A DNA stretch of 64,000 nucleotides, taken from Mactra quadrangularis. Lineage: Eukaryota; Mollusca; Bivalvia; Venerida; Mactridae. Positions 45,275-57,499 of the stretch are shown here, piece after piece (positions within the stretch are counted from its first letter, which is position 1; the number at the start of each line of letters is the position of its first letter). The stretch spans positions 36,222,887-36,286,886 of the forward strand of contig CM046299.1 in assembly GCA_025267735.1 (NCBI GenBank), given 5' to 3'. Below the pieces are notes generated by a model. The model saw only the letters and a program-made list of their open reading frames with translations. It did no database searches and had not been told where the DNA came from. The translations under genes were made by a program, and so were the position numbers.

Positions 45275-46321
45275 CTGAAAATAGAATTTAGAAATTTAAG
45301 AAGATTATGTAATAATGTAGAAAGGTATGAATTGCCATTCTTATAATACACATTAAAGAGAAAATATATGAAGGGAAAACTGTACAAAACAAGTACTACT
45401 GTACACATACAAAAGGAATGAAAGGGGTCCCTGAAAAAGTGGATATGAATAAAGAAAAGTTTCTCTATTTAGATGATTTTGGTAATTGCACAATCATGAA
45501 ATTTTGGGCGATTTTAAAGATCCAAATGCTTCATTTTAGAAGAAAAGGGTCCCTATATTAAGACCATTATTTTTATGGTCCCGAGACTAGATTAATTTAC
45601 AACTAGTAATGAATCATAAAAACTTGTTATGAGGAGTAATGTAAGTGAGATGAGTATTCTTGCAGTTAATTTTAGATCAGGTTGTCAACCGATTGGCCAA
45701 GGAAAATGCTTCATACCCTTCACCAGAAATAGTTTTTGATGGAAGATATTTACTGAGCAGATAGTCAACCTTCTGTTTAATACAACCCCTTATGCTTTCA
45801 ACATTTTCTCCCACAGATGAATGGAAGTCTACAGCAAAGCCCTAAGTACTCTAAAACATCGAGTTTTTAATTGAATTATTTTGTCTAATCTGCTTAGTAA
45901 AATGTAGATTCAGGTCAAAATTGTTTCACCTTCACGTAACTTCTGGCCAAGTTAAAAGAGAAAACGGCCATTAACGCAACGAATTCGAAATCCTGTTAAT
46001 ATTATGCTGTAAATATCCGGTAACTCCTGCATCCGAGGACTAGTCAACATTAAAAACCCTTTGTTACCGCCAACAAATATTTTCTTAATTCTGCATTAAA
46101 CGGACCTATTCTGTTAAGCTCATACAACAAGCATATTACCTGGAACACTCCTACATGTAACAGTTTGAAAATTATCTTCAAAACGTGCTTAGTAAGTAGA
46201 ATTTATATAAAATATGATAAAAATTTGCACAACAATTGATTTACAAATGGCGGAGATTACGCTCGGAATATTATGCAAAGGGAGACAAATCTTATGCAGG
46301 TCACAGAGGACAAGTATAAAC
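45275..46321. other. Non-coding region upstream of the zinc-finger gene
   Basis: Probably holds the leader intron and promoter of the minus-strand gene. An ATGGCGG word occurs near 46250 on the plus strand. Nothing firmer is visible. Confidence 0.35.
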
Positions 46322-47241
46322 GGCTTACGGTCGTTTCTCCACTAAGTCAATTCTCCCCTGGTCATTTCTCCACTTTTTAGTAGTCATTTCTCCACTTTTT
46401 AGTAGTCATTTCTCCACTTTTATATATAATAGGTTTATATAAGATATAGGTACATTGTATGTTATTGAATTATGTACATGTTAATTTTGTAAATAATATT
46501 CATTTTTGTACTAAAATAGTATAATTTAGAATGTTTATTTAGTATATTATGAATAATAAATTGTATTATTTTGATGAAATTAATTAATATTGAAGTGCAA
46601 ATTAAAATGTAATTTTGTATGTAATTTAGTATTTTTCTTACGACATAATTTAGTAACTGACTAAAAATGAAATATTTTAAATAAAAAAAGGAATGATAAT
46701 CTTGCTTGTAAATAAAATAAAATTAAATAAATCAATTCGTTCATTGTCTTTTTAACCACTTATAGTTTTGATAAAAGGTTATAGTATCAATGCGTGGAAA
46801 TAATTGTATAAATCACTGTATATGAAATTGCTGGAGTTATTTCAAGGAAAATTATTATACAAATTAAGAAAATTGTATTAATTGCCACTGTTTATTGAAA
46901 ATAAATGATGAAAAAATGTACTTAACAAGTGCAAATAAGAGCAACCACTTTCACTTAGAATTGATTTGATTAAACACATCATGTTCAATGACACTTCATA
47001 AACCAACAAAATATTTGTATAAACACATGCTTAAATAATATCAGTTGGTACTTTTAATTGATATAATGTTTCAATTTAACAATCCATAATAAGGGTAATT
47101 ATCACCTTACACAATAAACCTATTATAATCCTATTATATATAAAAGTGGAGAAATGACTACTAAAAAGTGGAGAAATGACTACTAAAAAGTGGAGAAATG
47201 ACCAGGGGAGAAATGACTTAGTGGAGAAACGACCTGTTCCC
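46322..47241. mobile_element. TIR element E1 (920 bp) with exact 9-bp target duplication
   Basis: Flanked by AGTATAAAC at 46313-46321 and 47242-47250. The ends (GG + 5 variable bases + GGTCGTTTCTCCACTAAGTC) begin ~110-bp inverted repeats that themselves contain three tandem TAGTAGTCATTTCTCCACTT-like units. The AT-rich middle is non-coding. A 9-bp duplication and GG-start fit a Mutator-like (MULE) non-autonomous element, but no transposase confirms it. Confidence 0.88.
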
Positions 47242-47252
47242 AGTATAAACTG

Positions 47253-50218
47253 GGGATGCGTTTTTTCGTAAACAGTTTATCCAAGTTGACTGGTAAAGAG
47301 TTGGTGTATAACAGCATGAGAGGTTGTATTATAATTTTTCGCAGGGAAATATAACTTAAATTATAAAATGAAGGGTTTAAACCCGGAAATGTTTATTGTC
47401 AAAAAAAATTTTATCCTCAAAAATAGAACTATTTAATGTCCTTTGGCTTAGTGAACACCCACAAGAAATCAATACGCCACATCAAAAGGTTACGGTTTAG
47501 CGCTACAAAGTACGCTTCTATATTAATCACCTTTTGAGAATTATTGTTCCTTTTTTACTGGAATCGATTAAAAAGCCCCTAAAAAGCTTTGGAATCTTAC
47601 GATCAGATGTTGTTTTGTTCAGTGAGAACTTACTTTATTCATGTACGAATACATTTACGAATTTTACCAAAATATTAGATTTTATACAGGCTTAAAATTT
47701 TTAATGCCGTCGTAGGCCTATCTCATGCAATTTTTGTTCACGTTTGTAAAGATATTTTGTCCACAAAATAACTTTATACGTTTTTTTTAATCTCTATAGA
47801 TTTTACCATATATGGCTCGTTTTTTTGAATTCTGTAAAAATTGTAGGCCCTTAAGTAGGCCTATTTCTTACACTTCATCATTAAGGGTTCTAATTCCTGA
47901 TTTTCATGTACAGACTTATTTTTTTGGAACCTGTCTTCCATACAACTCATTTAAGGTCCATAAAGACATTAAACTCAAAAGGCTTACAGTTTTTTGTCAA
48001 CTGGAAACACTTAATGCATGAACACAAACTCTTTGCAGATTTAACCTTAGTGTGTACGTTTTTTGCAATTTCAGTTGGAATTTATAAAGAGTTTTTATAC
48101 ATATTCATATAAGGTTTCTAAGCATATTGTTTTAGAACCCATGTCCCAAACACATAATTTAAGGCCCAGAAAGACATTAAACTCAAGGATCTAAAGTTTT
48201 TTTGTCCACTGAAAAGACATGAACACAAACTCTTTACAGATTTAACCTAAGAGTGTTCGTTTTTTTGCAATTTCAGTTGAAATTTATAAAGAGTTTTTTT
48301 TTAAATCTTTATGAGGTTTCTAAGTAAAATTCTTAAAGTACCCGTGAAGCCCAGTGAAAAACACTTTAAATATGAACACAAACTCTTTGTAAATTTTAAC
48401 GTCGTTTTTTTGCAAATTCAGTTGAAATTCGTAAATAGTTTTTTTTATACATTTGCATTAGGTTTCTAAGCACAATTTGTTAGTACCCGTGTCCCAAACA
48501 CATAATTCAAGGCACAGAAAGGCTAATCTCAAGGATCTAAAGTTTTTGTCCACTGAAAAGACATGAACAAAAACTCTTTACATTTCTAACCTTAAATCGG
48601 TACTTTTTTTACCATTCCAGTGTAAATTTACAAAGAGTTTTTTAAACATCTTCATGATGTTCCTAAGTACAATGTTTTAAGTAGTCGTGTCCCAAACACA
48701 TCATTTTAGGTCATGAAAGACATTAAAGTAAAAAGATTAATAGTTTTTTGCCCACTGAAAAACTCTTTATACATGAATAAGAACTCTTTGTAGATTTTAC
48801 CTTTAAGCGGTATTTTTTTGCATTTTAAGTTGAAATTCGCAAAGAGTTTTTTAATACATCCTCATAAGTTTCTAAGCACAATTTTTTGTACCCATGTCCC
48901 AAACGTTTTGGTCCACTGGAAAGACATGAAAAAAACTCTTTACATTTTTAACCTTAAGTCGGCACTTTTTTACCATTCCAGGGTAAATTTACAAAGAGTT
49001 TTTTTAAACATCTTCATGATGTTTCTAAGTACAATTTTAAGTAGTCGTGTCCCAAACACACCATTTTAGGTCCAGAAAGACATTAAACTCGAAAGAATTA
49101 AAGTTTTTTGCCCACTGAAAAACACCTTTAAATAAAATACATTAATAAAAACTCTTTGTAGATTTTACCTTAAAGCGGTCGTTTTTTGAAATTTCCGTTG
49201 AAATTTGTAAAGAGTTTTTTTATACATCTTCATTAGGTTTCAAAGTTCAGATTTTTATGAACAAACCATTTTTAGTGCCCGTGTTCCATACATTTAACTA
49301 AAAAAAATGTCCACTAAAACTTTATACACAAACAAGAACTCTTTAAGATTTAACCTTGAAAGGGGTTGCAATTTTTTGTTTAATTTTGAATTGGATTTAT
49401 GCACACATCTAGTTTGGTTTCTTATTATATATAGATATTCATCTAGAATTTTTTTCTTTTAGTACCTGGGTTCCATAATTATTTCATTTTATGCCATTCG
49501 AAAACTCTTTACCGATTTTACTAGAAATATTGCAGATTTGCAATTTTCCGTTCAAGTTTGCAAAGAGATTTTTGTATACACTTTATTCAAGCTCATTATT
49601 CTAATATTTATCGTTTATTTAGAACCTGGGTCCCATAATTATTCATTTTTTTGCCAAACGAAAACTCTTTACCAATTTTACTAAAATATTGCAGTTTTGC
49701 AATTTTCCGTTCAAGTTTGTAAAGAGTTTCTGTATACACTGCATTCGGGGTCTTTATTCTGAGTTTTATACTTAAAACTTTATTCAATACCTGTGTACCA
49801 TTCATATCAATTTTTTCGACCCAGAAAGACTTAAAACTCCAACGATTGAAAATATTTTGTTAGATATTAATTTTTAAGCAGTCCTTTCAAACACAATGTT
49901 TGTACGATTTTGTATCGAGCTTTTGCATGCGTTTCAACTTTGCTCATGAAACAAAACAGATTTTGATTTACTTGTTGGGTCCTCTGAGTCCCTTGATATT
50001 AGTAGACCACATAAATAGGGGCTCGCCGCAGCTTTAACTGAATGACCACCCGAATACACGTTTTATCATTTTGCTATATCTGTCTATATCATGTAGAGTT
50101 CATGTATGTTTGTTAAAAAATAGACAGATTGTAGGCGGAGCTTAATGACGGACTACTTGCATTTTGAAAACTCTTTACCAGTCGACTTGGACAAACTGTT
50201 TACGAAAAAACGCATCCC
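47253..50218. mobile_element. TIR element E2 (2966 bp) with exact 9-bp target duplication
   Basis: Flanked by TATAAACTG at 47244-47252 and 50219-50227. Inverted ends of ~50 bases (GGGATGCGTTTTTTCGTAAA; two mismatches in 50) enclose a satellite array and no transposase. The 9-bp duplication overlaps that of E1, so both entered the same site. Likely a non-autonomous Mutator-like element by duplication length; the class is inferred. Confidence 0.9.
47990..49870. repeat. Degenerate ~150-200-bp satellite inside E2
   Basis: About ten units share AAACTCTTTRCAGATTTWACC, then TTGAAATTTATAAAGAGTTT, GTTTCTAAG, a GTGTCCCAAACAC block and a GAAAGACATTAAACTC block. Spacing varies by deletion. The ACTCTTTAC / GTAAAGAGT word of the unit also occurs in the E2 terminal repeat, so the satellite may have grown from the terminus. 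Confidence 0.85.
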
Positions 50219-50227
50219 TATAAACTG

Positions 50228-50300
50228 CGGCAAATGCGGTCAAATGTGCGGCCAACAAACTGCGGCCAACAAACTGCGGCTAATAAAGTGCGGTCAAATT
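50228..50300. repeat. Short tandem CTGCGGCCAACAAA repeat
   Basis: AACTGCGGCCAACAAACTGC and variants (GCGGTCAAAT, GCGGCTAAT) recur four to five times right after E2. This was the right flank of the original E1/E2 target. Confidence 0.75.
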
Positions 50301-50771
50301 ATAAAATGATTGTATCGAGTTTTCATGAATTACAATGACAATACAAGAAAAGATTAATGCAACGCATTAAATACCGCCGGATAGTGGTAACATTATGTGT
50401 ACATACATCAAAAGAGAAAACAAAGATATATGCGGCAAAAAGAGTACAAAATTATGTATTCTGAGGTATGATACAGAACATGTGAAACGAACCGGCATTG
50501 CCGTTTTGTTCAGCGACTTTGTTGAGAGCATTTTCTCTTTGTATGCAAGATCGCCTTTGAAAAATTTCTTTGTTGAATAGTTTTGACAAATTATCTCCCT
50601 TTACTAAAATTGAATGTTTTTGTGAATTTTCTTCTTTTTCTGTCATGTTTAGAATTGTGATACGTTTTGATTATCTAAAACTATGTAGTATTTAGCCTTT
50701 TTAACTATTTATTTAGAACTTTAAGTGAAACCCATACCTTTGTTTTATTATTTTAAATCTAGGTATAGTAT
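50301..50771. other. Non-coding spacer, nothing recognised
   Basis: Short open frames on both strands lack any motif. Confidence 0.4.
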
Positions 50772-52071
50772 TGTGTAACGTCAGCTAAGGATGATATATA
50801 AATTACCTCCCTTTTTGAAAATTAACTTTTACCTTCTGGATTGGAAATGGACTGTTCTGTAAAATTGACTCGTCCAATAGTATATAAATGCGTGTTTACT
50901 TCATTTGGTAGCAGAAAGTTGTTGACTGCTCGTGGAGGTGGTTGGACTGAAAGATAGTCGCGGGTCTACTGTTTATTTGCCGATGCTTTTCGATCAAGGT
51001 GTGTTCTATCCACTGTACTGACAACAGAACATCATTGCGATTTGTATGTTGTTAAAGTGGAAGCACCTTCTTGCTCGTGGACGTTGGTGGCTGAACCGGA
51101 TTTTCTGGTTATTTGCCGACGCTTGGCTGGCGGGGTATGAGCTATCTGCTGTACTGGCATTCGAACATCATTGCGATTTGTAGTTTGTCTCTAAGGTAGA
51201 AGCGCTTTCCTGCACGTCAACGTTGGTGGCAGAACCTTCGGGGTAAAGCGTGATTATCCTGGGCTATCCCTTGTATCGTACCCGAGGTTATTTTAGTAGA
51301 CAGACTGATTTTGTTCCAACGTTTGAGGTTTTGTTTCTGCTCCGGGTCGTCCTTGTGATATAGGAGTGTTTGGACTGTTGGTTCCAAGCAGTAGTCTATG
51401 ACCCGAGAGAGTGTTTCGAGGTTTTGGTTTTGGTTTAGTGTTAGCTCCGAGCTGTTCCTGAGACATTGGCTTGTCCGGGCTCGGAGTCTGTAGGTTTCAA
51501 CATACGTTTTAAAACCCGAGGTTGTGTTCGGAGTTTTAGTTTTGGTTTTGCTTTAGTTCCGAGTTGTTCCTGAGACATTGGCTTGCCAGGACTCGGAGTC
51601 TGTTGGTTTCAACATACGTTTTATAATCCGAGATTGTGTTCAGAGTTATAGTTTTGTTAAACGCTTTTGTCTCTGCTCCAGACTGTGTCTGGAACATTGA
51701 GTTTGTACATAGTTTTATTCTGTAGTTTTTATTCTATCGTGTCTATAACTTTTGTTGTTTCTATTGGTTTTCATTCTGAGGTATTGTCTCAGGAGTGTGT
51801 TTTTGTTTTATGCTTTGTGCCTGTACATATTTCTATACGTTTTAGTTCAGTTTCTAATCATAAGCAAATAGCTTGAGAAAAATCTTACTATATATATAGA
51901 CATAGTATCGTTGTTACGCCCAGAACACGAGTCGGTGTCCTGGGATTGTCTCGTCTCCGTCTCTGCAGCTAGCTCGGACGCCTAGTCAGTCGGTGCTAAG
52001 ACGAGCACCGACTTAAAACACGTACGCGAGCGCCGGCTTGACGGTCGAGCGCCCAGCGGACACGTTACACA
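50772..52071. mobile_element. LTR-like segment (possible solo LTR, 1300 bp)
   Basis: Begins TGTGTAACG and ends CGTTACACA, a 9-bp perfect inverted pair of the TG...CA type. It has a TATA-like AGTATATAAATGCG at ~50879, is notably less AT-rich than its surroundings, and carries internal tandem repeats (50925-51240, ~150-bp unit; 51300-51720, ~130-bp unit with GAGTTGTTCCTGAGACATTG). Against it: no target duplication flanks it, no AATAAA is seen and no PBS follows. A non-coding RNA or satellite cluster is the alternative. Confidence 0.35.
51300..51720. repeat. ~130-bp tandem repeat, about three copies
   Basis: Units share CGAGNTGTTCCTGAGACATT, CTCGGAGTCTGTNGGTTTCA and ACATACGTTTTATAAYCCGAG. Confidence 0.85.
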
Positions 52072-53510
52072 TGTAGTGTTCCATGATTAAATGGCACAGT
52101 TTATAAACTTACATAAAACATTGCTTATTGGCCACTAATTACAGCAATATATTTATGTTTGTTAAAATATAAGCACCTATTATAATAATTATTACATTAT
52201 ATTAGACCGTTATTCTATAAAGAGGCTAATGGACCGTTTGTGTTTAAAAGGTACTCGAATGTCTACGTGTTTTAGTCTAAACCAGTGTTTAGAAGAGAAG
52301 ATAATTATCAACTTCTTGGAAAAACTCCTTTTAAACATGATGCATAAATGCTTAAAAGAATAAATGAAACGTATGCAAAAACACTCCGGATTTAACAATT
52401 CAGTAATCTAATACTTCTTGTACGCAAAAACACTCCGGATTTAACAATTCAGTAATCTAATACTTATTGTCAAACCTATTTTGACCTAATGGCGGCCCCC
52501 ATGAGAAAATGAGTTAGTAATTACGAAGTAACAGCCGAAAAGTTCAGCATGCAGACACAGTATCAAAACGTTCTAAAGACGAGTACAAATAATTAACTTT
52601 TACATCATGCATTTTGTGCTTCGTATACGATAAACCCGATCTAAAATTCTTAGCTGGAGTACTCGCTTAATAAATATACCGCGAGTCTGCAGCAAATCTG
52701 TCCACGGAGACGTGCGTGAAATATGTCGGTACGTGTGGTTTTTAGCCAGAACCTCAATTTAGGGGAGCAGATATTTTACAATGTATTACGATATAAATTA
52801 AGGATAACATGTTAACAGTTCTTTAAAATGCCCCCCATAAGAAGAATTTTTTATTGCAGTACTATAAAACTAAAAATTATTACAATTTAGCACTGTCAAC
52901 ATTTGTAAATAAAAAAGGAGGACGCAAGTAAAAGAAATCATGAACTGCTCCAACCATGGTCATCAGATTCTGACGACTCCAATATAGCACCGGCCTTCAG
53001 GCCGGCGGTAAATGAAATATTTGTCCTGTAAAATGTGTTTGAAGGGCGTCGTTGTGGAAATATTTTATGATTGTAATTAAAAAAAAAGATGAATAATTTT
53101 ATAAATGGAGACTATTATTACCAGAGACCAGAGACATAGATCTAATTCCCTGCAGAGACTAATTCCCTGATTATTACCCATCCTCTTGAATTCAATGTAA
53201 TTAAGAATGTACACTGACCCAAAATAAAAACTTTGCACTTGTTATTCATAAATATTTTCTTCAACAAGCAAAATTCCATTCAGAGAGTTATACAGTATTA
53301 TTAGGCTATCAACACACTTCAAGGTTATGTAACAGAATACTGTGTGTATTGAGTATTTTAAGATATGGAGCTGATTAACTGTTTTCACACTTTGCACGTG
53401 CACAACATCACGTGGCTCACTTACACATTTTTTGGTGACACAGACTCATTCAGTCTTTACCAGAAATTTGAAAAAACACATTTAATACGGAAAAATATTG
53501 ATAATTAGCA
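52072..53510. other. Spacer before the Tc1 relic
   Basis: Contains a 49-bp tandem duplication (52375-52470, GCAAAAACACTCCGGATTTA), a perfect GC hairpin CCGGCCTTCAGGCCGG near 52992, and a small direct repeat ACTAATTCCCTG near 53157. The left flank of the Tc1 element lies within, but I could not identify its left TIR. Confidence 0.5.
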
Positions 53511-54533
53511 ATGCAACGCCTTTCTGAAAATGAAAGAAACCAAGCTATTGGTATGTTGTTGGCGGGTTCAACAGCAGTAACTTTCTCAGCTCAATTTGGC
53601 TGTTCTAGGCAGACTATTCAAAACTTACAAAGTCGTTATGTTGCAACTGGATCCGTCCATGATCGACAGAGGCCCGGTCGTGCACGTACAACAACGCAAC
53701 GAACTGATCGCGCAATTACGTTAACGCATTTGTGTAATCGATTTTTACCTGCAACCGTCACTGCACGACGTTATGGGGTTCATGCTCAGACCATCATAAA
53801 TCGTTTAAGGCAAAACCAGGTCCCGATTCGCACCCGACGACCTTATACAGGTCATATTTTGACACGCCATCATCGAGCCGTCCGACTTCAATGGGCACAA
53901 CGTCATCTGCGTTTTACTCAGCGGCAATTATATCGGCGGGAATTCTGTCATATTTAGTGATGAATCCAGATTTAATGTAAGTCATGCTGATGGCAGAGTA
54001 AGAGTATATAGGCGTAGAAACGAAAGACTGGCAGGTTGTTGCATTCGAGAGAGAGAGAGAGAGAGAGAGACAGGTTTGGTGGGGGTAGTGTAATGGTTTG
54101 GGGTGGAATAATGGGTGGGCGAAAAACCGATCTTGTTATTATACAGGGAAATCTCAATGCCCAAGGTTATATCAATTTAATTAACAACACAATGTTGCCT
54201 TTTCTGCACCAGAACGGACCTGCCATTTTTCAACATGACAAGGCCAGGCCTCACACGGCACGCATTACTACCCAGTTCCTTGGTCAAAATAACGTAAATG
54301 TTTTGCCATGGCCATCGGTATCTCCTGATTTAAACCCAATAAAAAATCTCTGGGATGAATTGGGTAGGAGAGCCAGAGCTAACCACGACATCCACAATGT
54401 GAATGACCTCCAGAATGCACTTCTGGTAGAGTGGCAACGCATACCGAATGCGTCAGTGCAACGTTACGTCAACTCAATGAGACGACGTATCCACACATGC
54501 ATTCGTAAAAATGGAGGTCATACAGGGTATTGA
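53511..54533 (+). pseudogene. Tc1-like (DD34E) transposase, inactivated
   Basis: The first frame (53511-53957) gives the paired helix-turn-helix DNA-binding domain (FSAQFGCSRQTIQNL, then GRARTTTQRTDRAI). The catalytic part follows out of frame: FSDESRF with the first Asp at 53959-53961, GGGSVMVWGGI, QHDKARPHTA with the second Asp, then SPDLNPIKNLWDELGRR. Spacing between the second Asp and the third catalytic site is 34 residues, so this is DD34E. Three lesions: a frameshift near 53945, a (GA)n expansion at 54047-54070 that shifts frame again, and K in place of the catalytic Glu (AAA at 54342-54344). Total length (~340 residues) matches a full transposase. No TIRs were recognised. Confidence 0.92.
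54047..54070. repeat. (GA)12 microsatellite within the transposase relic
   Basis: Lies in the R-E-R-D-R codons ahead of the GGGSVMVWG motif. Frames before and after the tract differ, so the expansion is a frame-disrupting lesion. Confidence 0.95.
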
Positions 54534-54539
54534 TGCGAT

Positions 54540-56260
54540 TAAAAACAATTCCACACTTGCAGTTTGGCGCAGCTGTATACTTTACATAAACCGTTTTAAT
54601 AATATCCAGTTTCTGTATTCTTCAGTTTCACCCCTTTCCTCTTAATTGGTGACAAAAACATGGAAAATGTCCACAGTTCAAAATCTTTCTTCCACTGACA
54701 CAATACTGATACATTTAGCTTTCACAATTAGCTAACATCAAACTTCTATATAAAAACATATTGAAATATTTAAATCTTTCTGTGTTAGACTGCTGCAAGA
54801 ATTGGACAAACAAATGAAAGGTTTGTTTATTTTCTAAATAACTCGTGATTTTTGGCATTGAACTGCTTATAGCCAAACCTGCTATCTCTAAAGACATTGA
54901 CACTCTGACGTGATAACATCAACCTGAAATAAATGAAAGCAGAGAAGAAAAACCGTCCAAAAGTAATGTTTCTTCTTAAATACAGTTGATTTTTTTCTAA
55001 ATGGGATTTGAATAACAGTGAAATGAAAGATTTGCCTCACCTATATAATGTCAGAGTCATGATAAATTATAAAACCGTAATTCGAATTCGAACATTCAGG
55101 AAAATGCATTCCGCAAAATGCAATTCAATGGTATATAAATAGACTGAATACCAAGAAATACTGAAATAAAATTAAATTAAAGTGAACGCGAAATAGTGAC
55201 TGTGAGAATAGAAAACGAGCACATAAAGCAAGTCATAATAGCAGGGTAGTAAAGCCCTAAGGCTGTTCTGTTCATGGCTGTCACTACGCTACCATTCCCC
55301 CTATACACCTGGATTATAGGAAGTCTCTTATCACCACTATTCATAGATAGCTGACTTGTTAGAAAATAGTTTTACCGAGTAAAAGCAAATACAGTAAGTT
55401 CGAGAATCTTGGTAACCTCTGGGTACGGAATGATCCCAATCCAAATTCTTCGATCGACTATAGACTATAGATTATTCAAGATTATAAAGCCCACCACTCT
55501 AATACCCCACCAAAATACCCCTTACCTTCCTCTTACAATAAAACAGTACCCGATTTGTATCACCCAAATATAAAACAACGCAATGTTTTAGAGCTTAGTA
55601 AAACCCTCTCTTTTAGTAAATCATTCGGAACTGAATTATACCAAACCAGCACTACACTCCCCCGTTCTAAAGAAAGAGTGTTCCTTATCATGCAACTAAT
55701 TAATGCAAAAAGTGAAAAGTTATGCCACTATAAATTGCCACATATTGGCATGCACTGAGAGTGTATTTTGGAAAGCATGATAATTATAATAATACCTAGT
55801 ATAAAGTTGAAGGGAGTACAAGTGCCTCTGCTACATAACTGTAATAAGAATTATATTCTGTTCAAGTGTATGATTGGAGAGAATGAATGACTGGTCAATC
55901 TTAATACGGCATCCTCAGAGTCTATTAGGTAGTAAATGTTTAAATGACTTTGTATACAGATTAAATGGCCATGGGTAAAGTCATGGAAAGGTTCATTGTG
56001 AAAGACGAATCGGTGTCCAAAGAAATACCGTTGGAAATATGTTATTTTTAAGCTATACTGCGTGCTATAAAACTAGTATTGTCTTCTCAGGGATTGTAAT
56101 CATGTTTGAATAAGCAGGTGAAAAGCAAACGCGCTTATGACAATAGAATGACAATGCTGATTCAGCAAACACATAAATTCATTAATAAAACACTGAACAA
56201 AATAAATATTCGTATTTATAAAACTGATTTATCTATGGCTGACCAATCTTGAGCAGAAAA
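54540..56260. other. Non-coding spacer, nothing recognised
   Basis: No coding exon or RNA gene. One arm of the 28656-type foldback is visible near 55399. Confidence 0.4.
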
Positions 56261-56800
56261 CATTGAAAAAGTGGACATCTTCCTTTTTAATATACAACCA
56301 TGTAAACATGACAAAAAAATAAAACATATATAGCGGATAAATACTTTGTATCTTTAAAAAATATGCCACCATGTTATAGTTACAAAAATAAAATTTAAAA
56401 AATGGTGGATACCATCATATGAATATTGCAAAAATAGAACAAAACATTGCTGAAAATAAAACAAAAATAGTGGTTAACTTCTATAAAATATACAATTATG
56501 TAAAAATTGCAAAAAATAAAACAAAAATTGCTTAAAAACACAATACACGTACCGGTTAACTCCTTTAAATATACCATCATGTAAAAAATGCAAAAAAGGA
56601 ACAAAAATTGTTGAAAAAACAAAAATAACAGTAACTTCATTAAAATATACTAACATGTAAAAATTGCAAAAATAGAACAAAAGTGCTAAAAAAATAGCGG
56701 GTAACATCTCTAGAATATACAAACATGTAAAAATTGCAAAAAGGAGCAACAATATTTAAAATAAAACAAAAAAGACGGATATCTATCCATAAAATAAATT
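56260..56800. repeat. ~90-bp AT-rich tandem repeat
   Basis: TATACAAACATGTAAAAATTGCAAAA followed by AGAACAAAA-type runs recurs about six times with drift. Minus-strand open frames with Phe/Leu-rich peptides here are translation of the repeat. Confidence 0.8.
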
Positions 56801-56829
56801 ATACTACCATGACAATTAATTTTTAGATG

Positions 56830-57490
56830 TTATGTAAAAACTACACAAAAAGTTTACTCGTAAAATACTAAAAGAAAAATTGATGAACTAAAATATAGTA
56901 ACTTTATTATTATTTTAATACTAAGATCATTATTAATAACAATAACAAAAAATATACCGATTTCAAGTTTCATAATTGAATAGTTAATTTCTATACAAAA
57001 AATGAACAACATTCAATACCTTTTTACTTTCATGTATAACAAAAATATAGTCATTATACGAATTAACATTAATGATAGAATATCAAATTAAACATAAGTT
57101 TGATAAAAATTTAATTAACAATTACAACATTAAAAATGTTGAAATATAGAACATTATAATCAATATAGTATTTTTCTGAATTAAAAAATATGTTACATAT
57201 TTTACTTTAAGATTATTGACTTAAGTGTATAGTTAAAATCAAAACTTTAATGTATAAAAAATGCTAGCACATTTTGCTGGAAATAATTTTCAATATTTTC
57301 TTGACAGGTTGGTCAGACCATAGTTTTTTTCCATTTCCATTTAAACAGCTAATAATATTTTTACACTAAATTTTGTGTACTCATGATTTGAATGTGCTTA
57401 TTTACAAACTACAGTAAGTATCAACTCGATATACGAGCCAATCTATACAAAAGAGTCCCGAGAGCCCTCTCATGTTCACCTGAGAAGTAG
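56830..57490. other. Very AT-rich spacer
   Basis: Nothing recognised. Confidence 0.4.
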
Positions 57491-57499
57491 ATCCTAGGA

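Noticed and set aside
52988..53010. GC hairpin CCGGCCTTCAGGCCGG as a second Helitron end
   Set aside because: The bases that follow (TGCTATATT on the minus strand) do not give CTRR at the right distance.
56395..56752. Phe-rich minus-strand frames resembling membrane peptides
   Set aside because: Translation of an AT-rich ~90-bp tandem repeat.
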